64,000 nt of DNA from the NCBI RefSeq assembly GCF_963678635.1, contig NC_087062.1, positions 27,244,833 to 27,308,832 on the forward strand, written 5' to 3'. The notes under the pieces were generated by a model that was not told the origin of the DNA, did no database searches, and saw only the letters and a program-made list of their open reading frames with translations. Position 1 is the first letter of the stretch. Every line of letters begins with the position of its first letter. This document shows, piece by piece, positions 11,764 to 22,637 of this stretch. The position numbers were made by a program, and so were the translations under genes. The stretch is from Symsagittifera roscoffensis. Taxonomy: Eukaryota > Xenacoelomorpha > Acoela > Convolutidae.

Positions 11764-14700
11764 AATATACGTGCTACACTTGCATGTTTTTTGTTGTATG
11801 TATCGCGCATGTGTTGTAGATTCCTTTCGTTAGCGAGAAGAGGAATCCGAAAACTAAAGATGGCGTATAATAAAGTCACTCTTTCTAAGATGTAATAGGG
11901 AAACGCGAGAAGTTCATTTTTCAAATAACAAAACTAAAAGTATCCATAGATGAAAAGTCTTGTGGATGGTACTTTTCACTGTTAAAATTTATATAATTTT
12001 TATGTCTTTAAAATATCTGTTGTAATCTTGTGCGTAAATATCTGAAGAACCTGCAATTTCAGTGAGTTTTCTTAAGTTTTGATCAATTGGTTGTATTGTG
12101 TCCATTTTAGTGAGGAGTACTTGAAAACGTTGTGTGCGAATGTGATGTTGTATGACTGATCTGGAGTATATACCTATCGATTGTAAGTCTAAATTTGGGT
12201 TACGGGCGATTCCTCTTATATTTTCTGATGAGAATTTCTTTAATGGTGGCATGAGAGTAAGATATGGAGTTAGAACATAATAATTACTTCATTTGGTTTT
12301 AGTTGTACTACATTGTGGCCACTTTCAGATCAACATGGGACAGCTGCATGCCAAAAAGTATGCGTTTTGAAAGTGTATCAACAAAACATACTTTATTTTT
12401 TTTTGAGATTCATTTATAACATCGTATGGTATTTGATCTATTTCCGGATAACAAATATCCTGCGTATGGTAATTTGAGTACTGCTAATGCGAGTGATTGT
12501 AGAATTTGTGTTCTAATTCGCATAGTTGATTGAGTGTTTCTAGTTCAGATAGTGACATTTCTTCAAAAATTCTACTTATTGTGTAGTCCAGTTTCATATC
12601 TAGATGTATAACACAGTGAATTACACCAAAATATGTATTATTCATGAAAGAAAATTCATGTAAATATGTGCTATCTTTATCTTCTGGGCGAAGTTTTCCA
12701 CCAGGGTTTCCTGAAATTGTGTTATTTGTTTTCTTTTCCATCGATATTTTTACGTCAAAAAGAATTGATTCAATTAAGTAATTTTGATGAATTTTTAACA
12801 TTCTTGCGTGGATTTTAGCAACTTGAAATGTGGTACATGTGTCTACGGAAAACAAAACAATGGTTGCTTGGGTTCGAGTGGTAGGATCGCAATAACCTTG
12901 GTGTGTTTAAAATGTAAGCGTATTCCTTGATATAGTTTAGTACCATCTTTTCAGTGACGTGTTAATTAAACTTTTTCTTACTGAGTTTGCCAATCGAAAA
13001 ACATCAATTCTTGGTATCGTTTAATTGTTGAGTCAGCTTTACAATTAGAGTGATTTTTAATTCCAATGTGTGGTATCCAATTTTTGTCATGTAGATCATA
13101 AGTTAAACGTCGGTGTGCGCCGTAGCGTCTAATTTAATATGTCCTTGGTATCTTTAGAGTTCCACTTGATTTTCAGAGTCTGGGAAGACTTGAAAGTTCA
13201 TTAATTTCTAATTTGTGCCTTTTTTCATAGTGAATTGACTTAATGCGTACTTATGTAGTGTTTTTAGCTCATTTTCTTTGCAATCATAATGTGTAACTAG
13301 GAGGTTTTGAAGTCTTGTTCGGGGGTAAGGATTTTGATGAGATGTAGGTTCTTAAATTCTGAGGGGGGAGAGGGCTATAAGGAAAAAAACTATTCAAAGA
13401 TATGTGTGAGATAGTCCTGAATATGGGTTGTAGAATGTTATGTATCCAAGTTTCTTTTTTTTGTATCCATTTGAAAAGCTCCAAAAAAATTCTGCAAACA
13501 ATATACGTGCTACACTTGCATGTTTTTTGTTGTATGTATCGCGCATGTGTTGTAGATTTCTTTCGTTAGCGAGAAGAGGAATCCGAAAACTAAAGATGGC
13601 GTATAATAAAGTCACTCTTTCAAGGATGTAATAGGGAAACGCGAGAAGTTCATTTTTCAAATAACAAAACTAAAAGTAATTATAGATGAAAAGTCTTGTG
13701 GATGGTACTTTTCACTGTTAAATTAAATTTTATATAATTTTTATGTCTTTAAAATATCTGTTGTAATCTTGTGCGTAAATATCTGAGGAACTTGCGATTC
13801 CAGTGAGTTTTCTTAAGTTTTGATCAATTGGTTGTATTGTGTCCATTTTAGTGAGGAGTACTTGAAAACGTTGTGTGCGAATGTGATGTTGTATGACTGA
13901 TCTGGAGTATATACCTATCGATTGTAAGTCTAAATTTGGGTTACGGGCGATTCCTCTTATATTTTCTGATGAGAATTTCTTTAATGGTGGCATGAGAGTA
14001 AGGTATGGAGTTAGAACATAATATTTATCTTCATTTGGTTTTAGCTGTACTACATTGTGGCCACTTTCAGATCCACATGGGTCAGCTGCATCCCAAAAAA
14101 GTATGCGTTTTGAAAGTGTATCAACAAAACATACTTTATTTTTGTTTTTGAGATTCATTTATAACATCGTTTACCTTCAAAAACGTATAAAGGTGATACT
14201 TTTTTGGTACAAGTGTAAAACCATAAAATGTTTCCTTCAAAGTCAAGGAAATTTGATCTATTTCCTGTTAACAAATATCCTGCGTATGGTATTTTGAGTA
14301 CTGCTAATGCGAGTGATTGTAGAATTTGTGTTCTATTTTGCATAGTTGATTGAGTGTTTCTAGTTCAGATAGTGACATTTCTTCAAAAATTCTACTTTTT
14401 GTGTAGTCCAATTTCATATCTAGATGTATAACACAGTGGATTGCACCAAAATATGTATAATTCATGAAAGAAATTTCATGTAAATATGTGCTATCTTTAT
14501 CTTCTGGGCGAATTTTTCCACCAGGGTTTCCTGAAATTGTGTTAATTTGTTTTCTTTTCCATCGATATTTTTACGTCAAAAAGAATTGATTCAATTAAGT
14601 AATTTTGATGAATTTTTAACATTCTTGCGTGGATTTTAGCAACTTGAAATGTGGTGCATGTGTCTACGGGGAACCAAACAATGGTTGCTTGGGTTCGAGT

Positions 14701-15285
14701 GGTAGTATCGCAATAACCTTGGTGTGTTTAGAATGTAAGCGTATTCCTTGATATAGTTTAGTATCATCTTTTCAGTCACGTGTTAATTAAATTTTTTCTT
14801 ACTGAGTTTGCCAATCGAAAAACATCATTTCGTGGTATCGTTTGTTTGTTGAGTCAGCTTTACAATTAGAGTGATTTTTAATTCCAATCTGTGGAATCCA
14901 ATTTTTGTCATGTAGATCATAAGTTAAACGTCGGTGTGCGCCGTAGCGTCTAATTTAATATGTCCTTAGTATCTTTAGAGTTCCACTTGATTTTCAGAGT
15001 CTGGGAAGACTTGAAAGTTTACTAATTTCTAAATTGTGCCTTTTTTCATAGTGAATTGATTTAATGCGTACTTATGTATTGTTTTTTGCTCATTTTCTTT
15101 GCAATCATAATGTGTAACTAGGAGGTTTTGTAGTCTTGTTCGGGGGTAAAGATTTTGATGAGATGTAGGTTCTAAAATTCTGAGAGGGGGAGAGGGCTAT
15201 AAGGAACAAAAGTATTCAAAGATATGTGTGAGATAGTCCTGAATATGGGTTGTAGAATGTTATGTATCCAAGTTTCTTTTTTTGT
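11745..15285 (-). pseudogene. Envelope-glycoprotein-like relic, tandemly duplicated
   Basis: Two copies lie head to tail: 11745..13465 and 13482..15285, offset 1736 bp at the start and 1821 bp at the end. The difference comes mainly from an ~80-bp tract (14161..14245) missing from the first copy. The longest surviving minus-strand frames are 14158..13730, 12252..11989 and 12855..12484. Position between integrase and the 3' LTR-like repeat, cysteine-bearing ectodomain-like pieces and the membrane segment nearby suggest an envelope glycoprotein captured by the retroelement. Coding upstream continues to about 15.9 kb. All copies carry stops and shifts. Confidence 0.45.
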
Positions 15286-15946
15286 ATATCCATCGTAAAT
15301 ATAGATAGATTCTGTAGTGATAAATAGAGGAGGTAAAAATTGAGCTGCTGTTATAATTGGTTGGGCTAGAAGTAGTGGGTGACGGACTATTTTACATAGT
15401 TTTACTGTTATTTCGAATTGAAGTGTTAGATTGTCTTGAGTAGGACTTTGTATAATCTGTTCTTGTATATCTTTGTGGATGTTGTGTTTATTTTGTAATC
15501 GGTTTAATGCCCAATTATGTAACCTATAATTGTCAAGATGTTGACAAAACAGGGGAGGAGTTGCTAAAAATGTTTACAAATCTAATCATAGAAGTTTTCT
15601 AGTTTACAGAAGTTCACGATATAGATTGTCTGGATTTTGGGGAATTTAGAGGAAGTGTAGTGCTTGGAGTTTGAACTGTTGTTGAAGTGATTGATGTAGA
15701 GATAGCGTTTCTGGTAGTGACAAGGAGGTGTCTGATTTTATATCTTAAGGGTCGTTTACTAAATTTGGTTCGCCTTGAAAGAATGTTTGCTTAATCCAAT
15801 GTGGATGACGTTGTGTTGAAGTGAGTGGATTAAAAGGGTTCTCAAGAATTTGTTCGGAAGTTCGTGTTGATCCTAAATAATCCGAAGGAACATTCAGATT
15901 TTTTTATTGTAAAAACATTTGTAGTGATGGGGGTACTTTGAATTGC

Positions 15947-15952
15947 ATTACT
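15947..15952. repeat. Target site duplication, left
   Basis: ATTACT directly before the AGTAGTAG tip; the same six bases follow the right tip at 30980..30985. Confidence 0.85.
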
Positions 15953-16410
15953 AGTAGTAGAAGGGTGAGGGAGAGTGGGGGGGGAGGTGGCGGACCCCCA
16001 TGTATTAAGATAGGAAATAGAGCATCCGGTCCGCCAGCTATGTATTAAGATTGGGTATAGAGTCTACAATGTATTAAGATAGGGAATACCGATGGTAAGG
16101 TTTTATGGTTTGTGTGATGGTAAGATAATGTTAAGAAAAACGTAATTTTTTTGGTTTTTGTGCAAAAATGTCTAATTTTTTCACAAAAATCTGGGCGCGC
16201 GTTACCTAATTGGGAACAATTAATTGTTAATTACGTGTAAATTGTAGAAATAAGATTATGTATTTAGTTTTTTTGGTGCATGGTGAGTCAATGGTAAGAG
16301 TTTTTGGAATTTTTATCAAAAAACTTTTTTCGAAAAAATTCAAAACACGATAAGGTTAGCTATTATTTGACCTAATTTATTAAATAATCTTACTTTCTAT
16401 CTAATTGAAA
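15953..16410 (+). repeat. Left terminal inverted repeat
   Basis: Inverted match to about 30520..30979, very close over the outer 400 bp and weaker further in. From the tip inward: AGTAGTAGAAGGGTGAGG, a run of nine or more G, GGTCCGCC-type palindromic sequence, three imperfect copies of ATGTATTAAGATNGG spaced about 23-46 bp, a GGCGCGCGTTACCTAATTGG block and AT-rich sequence. Confidence 0.85.
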
Positions 16411-18540
16411 CAATGCTGAAACCTACTGAAACTTCGAAAAAATTCAAATTTTTTGAAAAAAAATTGCAAAAATTTCAAGTATTTGGAAAAAATTGCAAAA
16501 ATTTCAAGTATTTGGAAAAAATTGCAAAAATATCAAGTATTTAGAAAAAATTGCAGAAATCTCATAATTTTGGCTAAAGTATTGTTGCTTTTGATCTAAT
16601 TTTAAACATACTTTTACGTATAGATTTTAAAAATAAGCTAAGACTGAATGTTAATTGGCATTATGTTGAGACAATGATACAAAATTTTGAATAAAAAAAT
16701 GACTTTTTCAACAATTTTTTCTCAAAATATTGAAATACGATGAAGTTTACCTTAATTTGAGCTAAATATTTGGTTATTCAATGCTCTAAACAATGAAAAG
16801 AAGGTTCATAGTAGCAGAATCAATATTGAAACTTCCGGAAAACAGTGAAATTAGTCGTAATTTTCGAGAAGGCTCAAATTCAACAAAAACTTCTTCATAA
16901 CTGATGATTATCTCTCTGTTGCTTCTGCAACATAACTTTCAAGATTTTCCGTAGAGTTTTTCCATGTTTTAAAGTTATTCTTGCTTTCTGTTTAAAACAT
17001 GTTTTCGCTATTGAACACACTTTACCAGAAAATTTAGTCAAAACTGGAGAATTTAGGAGGAAAATAGTATCAATTGAACAAACAATTTGCTAGCAGAGAT
17101 GAAATTAGAACTGATACCGTATGATTATTGCAATAAAAATGTTAATATCTTCCTCAAGGTTCCCCTGTTCAGTTGCTATTGTAAACTATTTAAGCAAAAA
17201 TACACATTTTAGGATCATTAACTATCACTTTTCTTGCAAAATATTTATTAACTCGCTTTTTTTCTTAATTTATGACGGAAATTTTCTCAAAAATATCCAA
17301 GTGAGAAAGAATTGGTGCTAGTTAAAGCATTCAAAAAAATATGTACACAATGAGAATATAAAGGTGTATTTTTACGATTTAAGAACAAATTAGGAGCAGC
17401 TCTATTAGTTATAATCTGAAAATCTCCGGAAATACGCAAGAGAACCTAGTTCCTAACATCTACAATATAAAAAACTTCTGAAAGAGCGAATCTCAAAAAA
17501 TTGATTTAGCAAAGCAAATCAAGGTGCAAACTGGAACAATCGTGTAATTTTCCGATTTTTATTAAGAAAAAAACTCTATGTAGTAAAAATGTAGTAATGT
17601 ATTGTATATAGTGTTGTATATTCTATGTAGTATTGTGTATGTATGTAGCAAGGAAAAGTAGATCTTGAAAGCAAGTTTTCGATTTATGCTTTATGTATCT
17701 TCTTCCAAAAGATGTTGAATTGGGTTTGCTTTTCAAAAATTATCCTCAAAACATTTGATCTTTTATATAAAGTACCAAATATATCAAATGATAACAATTT
17801 TTTCTAATGAATCATGGATAAATATAAGACTTTGAGAAATTTTATGTCGGATTTTTTCTCAAGATATACTTTATAAGCTAAATTTTAGTAAAAGTATCTC
17901 AAATCTCTTAAGGATTAAATTGGGTTTCTATCTCATTTTTGCATTTTCTCAGTTTCTGCTTCATCTACTATCTACCAAATAAATCCAATTTGAGCAAATT
18001 TTTACTTGAAAATTGAATTTTAGATGGAAAAATGTATCGTTTCAACGAACGATCAATAATCCGAAGCTGAATTAATACCATAAAACCTTTACTAAAAAGC
18101 TTTAAAAGATTTTCTCAAGCTCATAACTGTATAAAGCTGTTTTAAATCTGAATTTCTATTTTAGACTAAATTTTTAGTTGGAATGATGTATATCATTATC
18201 TTGAAACTTTCAAAGTTTAGCAAAATATACATTTTTTCTAGGTCATTTATCAATTTCTTTTCTGAAATCATCAAAAAATCAATAGAAAAACGTAATTCTT
18301 AATAAGTCAAACCACATTATCTGCTTAAAAAGCTCTGCTCTATGAACACTTTTACAAGCACTAAGCAAGGAAAACTTTAAAATAGTAACTAGAAAAAACC
18401 TTTCAATTAGTTGATGTTTTCCAAATATCCAAGTATTACAATTTTTAGGCGAATACTTAAATACTTATTAGCATATGTTATGCAAATTACTACAAATTTA
18501 TCACAACAAAGTCTCCGCAAGCTTGCAACCAAGGTAGTTT
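16411..18540. other. Non-coding 2.1-kb stretch inside the element
   Basis: I find no credible gene on either strand. It is very AT-rich and holds an array at 16435..16560 of four units of GAAAAAATTGCAAAAAT with TTTCAAGTATTT. A decayed gene may once have occupied this space, since the rest of the element is tightly packed. Confidence 0.5.
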
Positions 18541-19018
18541 TTACTGTTGATTAAAAGTTTTCGGATCGAGTTCCATGGAAAGCTTCACGACGATTTGAAC
18601 TCGATTTTTGCTGTCTTTAACATCAATCAAAACCTTTGAATAAAAAAATAAATGACAGTTCAGGTAATGTAATGAAAACACTGTATAATTACTGACTAGA
18701 TTTGTTACAATTGCTGAGACTTTTCAGATTCAGTAAAAACTATTAATCATAGTAATTTCTAAGTTTTTCAAAAAAACTTTAAAATTTTACCTTTTCCTGA
18801 AGTGTGTTTGGAGTCTGCTGAGCACATAATTTAATATTATGCTGAGAATGCTTTTTCTTGAAATGATTAGCGAGTTCCTCGCTGCTATCAGTATAAAAAT
18901 TACAGTTAGAACACTTCAAAACAGCACATGTTCTACGATGTCTTGATGCATCTTTGTGACTGTAATCCCTGCCACATTCAAGACATGCAACTCTTTCGTT
19001 TCTATTGAGTGAAGGCAT
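18541..19018 (-). CDS. Two-exon zinc-finger protein, 106 aa
   Basis: Exon 1 is 19018..18791 (76 codons) and exon 2 is 18633..18541 (30 codons and TAA), joined in phase 0. The donor is AAAG|GTAAAA and the acceptor TTCAAAG|GTT, with a 157-bp intron; without splicing the frame ends three codons later. Residues 12, 15, 27 and 31 form a C2HC finger, residues 36, 39, 52 and 57 a C2H2 finger. The start MPSLNRNE is nearly the same as that of the zinc-finger module beside PolB (MPALNRNE), so the two are paralogues; the third finger is missing here. Exon 2 has an alternating beta-like stretch (NRVQIVVKL). Likely a DNA-binding regulator or replication accessory of the element. No other gene overlaps it. 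Confidence 0.7.
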
Positions 19019-19214
19019 CTCAATAGTAATGAAAAATTAAATGGGAGATTTAAAATGTACCAAATTTTTAGATAAGGTGAGTTGAATAGCCTCAAAAAAT
19101 GAATAAAAGTAAATAAAAACAGCAAACTTATTAACCAGAAAGAAAATCAGAATGGATATGCTATTTAGCCTAGCTGAAATAAAAATCATCCAATCTAACC
19201 ATGGAATTTTTAAA

Positions 19215-19445
19215 ATTATCAACCAATCAGAATCGAGCATTAATTACAAGGAAATTTTCATCTTTTCTGAAATCAACCAATCAGAATTGAGCTTCAAAAG
19301 TCATGAAATTTTCAAGAAATTTAAAGTCAACCAATCAGAGTTTGAGCTCTTCTTCTCATGAAATTTTCAACAATTTCTTTAACTTTTGTAGATTTTGAGG
19401 ATACTTTCACAGACATTATTTGTGTTAATGACCAATCAGAATGAA
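19215..19445. promoter_or_regulatory. Four CCAATCAG boxes
   Basis: CCAATCAG(A) occurs at about 19223, 19278, 19331 and 19432, mostly as AACCAATCAGAAT followed by GAGC, within otherwise AT-rich spacer. This is the consensus bound by NF-Y/CBF. It lies upstream of the two-exon zinc-finger gene (minus strand) and downstream of the 160-aa gene. Confidence 0.55.
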
Positions 19446-19663
19446 GTAATCACAGATTTTGAAAACTTTGTAGATCAGAACCAGACTATGTTTATGAAAT
19501 TTCCTAATCAATAAATTTTATTGAATTTTTCCAACATAACTAAGATTTGAAATTTGATACCCTAGTGGGATAAATGAGATTTCTTGTCTAGTTTATATTG
19601 TTTTTTCGATATTCAATTCAAATTTTGAAATTTCGATCAAAATTTTTCCGATTTGTTCTATTT

Positions 19664-20146
19664 CTAACCAGTGAAAAAAGAAATTACCAAAATATACGTT
19701 TTTATCGTTTTTTTTTGGTATATTGTAGTATAAACAATCGGAAGTCTATTAAATTTGGATAAACGATCAAAAGATATTCTGACAAATCTGGATTTTGTAT
19801 TTGTATCAAATTCAAAACAGTGATCGAATTGATGTTCCTTATCTCCAATTTCTGTTTCATAGGCTCTTCCATTGTTTTGTTTTTTACTGATCAACCACCC
19901 AATCTGAGCTAACTCTTCTAAATAAAAACATTGTTGATAAATCTGACAGTACTCTTCTTTTTTGTAATCTCCTCTCCATCTTTTTAACAAAACTATTGAA
20001 CTTTCTGTGTTTCTATACAAATTAAAACTAATACAATCTCCATCAACTTCATCTGTCCACCACTCTTGTAGTTTTTTGTAGTAGTTCAATTTTAAAATCT
20101 GATAAATGTTCAATTCAGACATTGAAAACGCTTTTGATGGAAACAT
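19664..20146 (-). CDS. Unknown 160-aa element protein
   Basis: Complete ATG-to-stop frame. The N-terminal third contains WWTDEVDGDCISF; the 192-aa protein of this element has a matching IDEVDVDSYFF at the same relative place, so the two may be distant paralogues. The segment with IVLLKRWRGDYKKEEY followed by a helix (FYLEELAQIGWL) has the strand-strand-helix look of a PC4-like ssDNA-binding domain, as proposed for the neighbouring gene. Both points are inference from weak similarity. The last codons are unusually hydrophobic, and a TTTTG|GTAATT donor near the end might mean the true C-terminus lies in another exon. Confidence 0.5.
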   Translation of the reverse strand: MFPSKAFSMSELNIYQILKLNYYKKLQEWWTDEVDGDCISFNLYRNTESSIVLLKRWRGDYKKEEYCQIYQQCFYLEELAQIGWLISKKQNNGRAYETEIGDKEHQFDHCFEFDTNTKSRFVRISFDRLSKFNRLPIVYTTIYQKKTIKTYILVISFFTG

Positions 20147-20159
20147 TTTTCTTACTGAA

Positions 20160-20650
20160 ATATATGAAGAAACTTAAAAAACTCGAATTGTTTTATCATT
20201 TTTAAAATATTTTGAAATAACAGTCACCGTAAATATTTTTTAATTATTTAGAGTGTAATTAGATTCAAGGAAATTCATGTAGCCAATAAAAACCTCAAAC
20301 TAAAGCAGAAAAAAATTGAAAACAACCAATGAAATTCAAAAAATCTAAAAAAATAATGATAAATTTTTCAACTAAATATACATTCTTGTTTGTAATTTTC
20401 TTAAATTGAGGCAAAATTTAGCTAAACTTTGATGAAAACAGTTATTAAATAAATTTATCTGTAATTTCATAAATAAATACTGGAAAATCATTTCATAATT
20501 GGTTAGTGTTTTATGTCAATTTCGATAAAATTGTATGTTTTGTCTGACTTTTCCTCAGATATTATAGCTCTAAATATACACTGTAGTGAGAAAAAATAGT
20601 TTTGAACCAATAATATCTCAATTACCAAACATGCAAAACATCACAAAGCT
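20160..20650. other. Spacer upstream of the 160-aa gene
   Basis: AT-rich, with one AACCAATGA box near 20326. No gene seen. Confidence 0.5.
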
Positions 20651-21190
20651 TTACTGAGGTTTACAATTATCAACAAACATAAAGTCTCCCAATATTTGGG
20701 ACAGTTCTTTGAATTCATTCAAAGTATAGTTGACATATGCAACTTGCTTCAAGTCTTCATTTTCCTTTGCAGTGAAGAGTCGAATCTGAATGAAGGGTGG
20801 CTTGCTCACGTTGTACTTCTTGATTGTGACACACACCCTCCTCATGTTGTACATTGCTATTTCTTATACTCTATTACAGATGTCGAGCTCCTGATCCATA
20901 GTTGATTCTCTGCCAGATTTGGCTTCATATATAGGTACGAGTCCAAGATTTTCAGCATCGTGAATAATAGTATTCCGTATTGCGGATATTGCTTCGCCTT
21001 CTTTTTCACTAAGATAGACTTGTTGAGACTTTTCAAATTGTCCCAAATCATTTATTTTTAATAGTTGAAAGCACGGTTCCAAGCATATTTTTCCCTTGTA
21101 GGATTTTTGGAACCAAACAAATCTCCCAATTCTTTTTTGATTTATTGAAAATTCAATATAGTTGGAACTATCAACTTTTCTCGAGTACAT
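20651..21190 (-). CDS. Two PC4-like domains in one frame, separated by a TAA
   Basis: Domain 1 runs from ATG 21190 (MYSRKVDSS) to TAA 20864..20866 (108 codons). Domain 2 is in the same frame from ATG 20854 to 20651 (67 codons), with only EIA between the stop and that ATG. Domain 2 begins RRVCVTIKKY and ends in a helix (TLNEFKELSQIL), matching the PC4/p15 pattern of beta strands with a conserved aromatic/basic surface and a C-terminal helix that binds single-stranded DNA. Domain 1 (RIGRFVWFQKSYKG ... EAISAIRNTI) has a similar layout. Such proteins act in transcription or replication as ssDNA binders. Either one protein was cut by a nonsense mutation, or the two are made by readthrough or reinitiation. 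PC4 identity is a pattern-based inference. Confidence 0.5.
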
Positions 21191-21199
21191 TTTGAAGAA

Positions 21200-21394
21200 C
21201 AAACTGATCAGATGAGGAGAAATGAGAGAAATGACTTTGAGTTTAAATGAAAATGGAAGTAAGCAGTATGATTCATCGCCATTTCCATATATGGAAGTAG
21301 TACCAAATATGGAAGGATTTCCCTATATGGAAGCTGCGTAGGCGTTACTACTACTATATAACTCCACCATTTCCTGCAAAAATCATTTTTCCCA
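21200..21394. promoter_or_regulatory. Divergent promoter with CArG boxes and TATA
   Basis: Two perfect CArG boxes CC(A/T)6GG at 21285..21294 and 21303..21312 and a third with one mismatch at 21321..21330, each followed by AAG. Then TGCGTAGGCG at 21335..21344 and TATATAA at 21355..21361, 34 bp before the ATG of the 199-aa gene. The PC4-like gene starts on the other side. CArG boxes are bound by SRF/MADS factors; the TGCGTAGGC motif recurs before the polymerase block. Confidence 0.65.
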
Positions 21395-21994
21395 ATGGCA
21401 GCTGCTATGTGTCAAGCTCTTCCCAGCTTTTATTCAGATTATAATAGTAAATCATTGTTTATTTCTGTTTCCAACGATTTTTACGAAAAACACATAGTAA
21501 CCCAAGATTATTGCGTCTCTACTCACGATTCTTTCTGTTCCTTGGGAAATTGCAAATTTCATATAATTTTAATTGGAACTTCCCTTAGCCAAATTCTTCA
21601 GAGATTAGACAAATATCAATACATATATCAAAAAATTGAATGTCTTTACACTTTGTACAAGCACAGATTCTTTTTGAGTATTGTCACATCAAGTGGGGAA
21701 GTCTTCAATCAGCTTAGTTGTGGAGTGCAGCATAATTTACGATGGAAAGGAGCAGAAAAAACACCAAACGTATCAAGGAAACGACTTGTTCGCAAAAAAT
21801 TCAAAAAACATTATCTAAGTTCTAATCAAAAACTTGCATCTACGCAAACTCTTGGCTCAGCATTTTTAGACAGAATTCGTGAAGTACAAAACTCAAAATA
21901 TGAACATAATTTGTTAAAAATAGTTGACTGTTTTTTTGATGGTTATAGATTTGTAAATAGTGATCATGTCAATTTTTCAATAAAAAACTTCTGA
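21395..21994 (+). CDS. Unknown 199-aa element protein
   Basis: Complete frame directly downstream of a TATA box, so very likely expressed in intact elements. I do not recognise a family. The N-terminal 110 residues are mixed hydrophobic and Cys-containing; residues about 120-145 form a strongly basic segment (RKRLVRKKFKKHY) that could bind nucleic acid or be a nuclear localisation signal. The last 57 residues are duplicated as a fragment at 23654..23824 and are the best-conserved part (LLKIVDCFFDGY). No signal peptide or clear membrane segment. Confidence 0.6.
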   Translation: MAAAMCQALPSFYSDYNSKSLFISVSNDFYEKHIVTQDYCVSTHDSFCSLGNCKFHIILIGTSLSQILQRLDKYQYIYQKIECLYTLYKHRFFLSIVTSSGEVFNQLSCGVQHNLRWKGAEKTPNVSRKRLVRKKFKKHYLSSNQKLASTQTLGSAFLDRIREVQNSKYEHNLLKIVDCFFDGYRFVNSDHVNFSIKNF

Positions 21995-22129
21995 TATTCC
22001 ATCTATTTTCTCTCATATGTTTACAAAGTTACCATTAATTACCGAAACAAAAATCACCGTTGTCAAAAACATTTGCAGAAAAACTTTCAATCATGTAAGA
22101 AAGATGTAATATTTCTTTTGATTTTCAAA

Positions 22130-22400
22130 AAGTTGCAAAAAACTTTTCAATTTTTTTAACAAGTTGTAAAAGTGTTTCAATTTTTTTTTTGACATTATGT
22201 GAAAAATGTTTTATTTTTTTTAACAAGATGTGAAAAGTGTTTCACTTTTTCACTACAAATGCGAAAAATGTTTCAATTTTTTCGACAAAATGCGAAAAGT
22301 GTTTTACTTTTTTTCGACAAAATGCGAAAAGTGTTTTACTTTTTTCGATAAAATGCGAAAAGTATTTCAATTTTTTCTACACAAGGATAAAAGTGTGTTC
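22130..22400. repeat. Tandem ~36-bp AT-rich array after the 199-aa gene
   Basis: About eight units of the type TTTTTTCGACAAAATGCG followed by AAAAGTGTTTTAC. An equivalent but more diverged array follows the truncated gene copy at 23930..24560. Open frames reading through it are artefacts of the repeat. Confidence 0.75.
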
Positions 22401-22637
22401 ATCGATGAGGTAACTTTTTACTTGTTTACAGTTTTTCTAGTGTTTTTCCGAATTTTTCTACAAAAATTAATCAAAATTTTTAACATGTGTGCGAGTTCGG
22501 AGCACTTAATTAAGTTCTAATTGTTTTTCAATGGTTTACCTTGAACCTCTCATCTATTCTCATAATTAAAATGAAATTGAAGAAATTAATTACAGAAAAC
22601 GAAGTCAAAACCAAACAAATTTTATTTACAAAAACAT

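Noticed and set aside
17121-17321. Small gene in the 2.1-kb gap of the element
   Set aside because: 66 codons, low complexity, no promoter signals like those of the other element genes.
22230-22520. 96-codon frame with repeated KCEKCF
   Set aside because: Cysteines come from the ~36-bp array; the frame is explained by the repeat period being a multiple of three.
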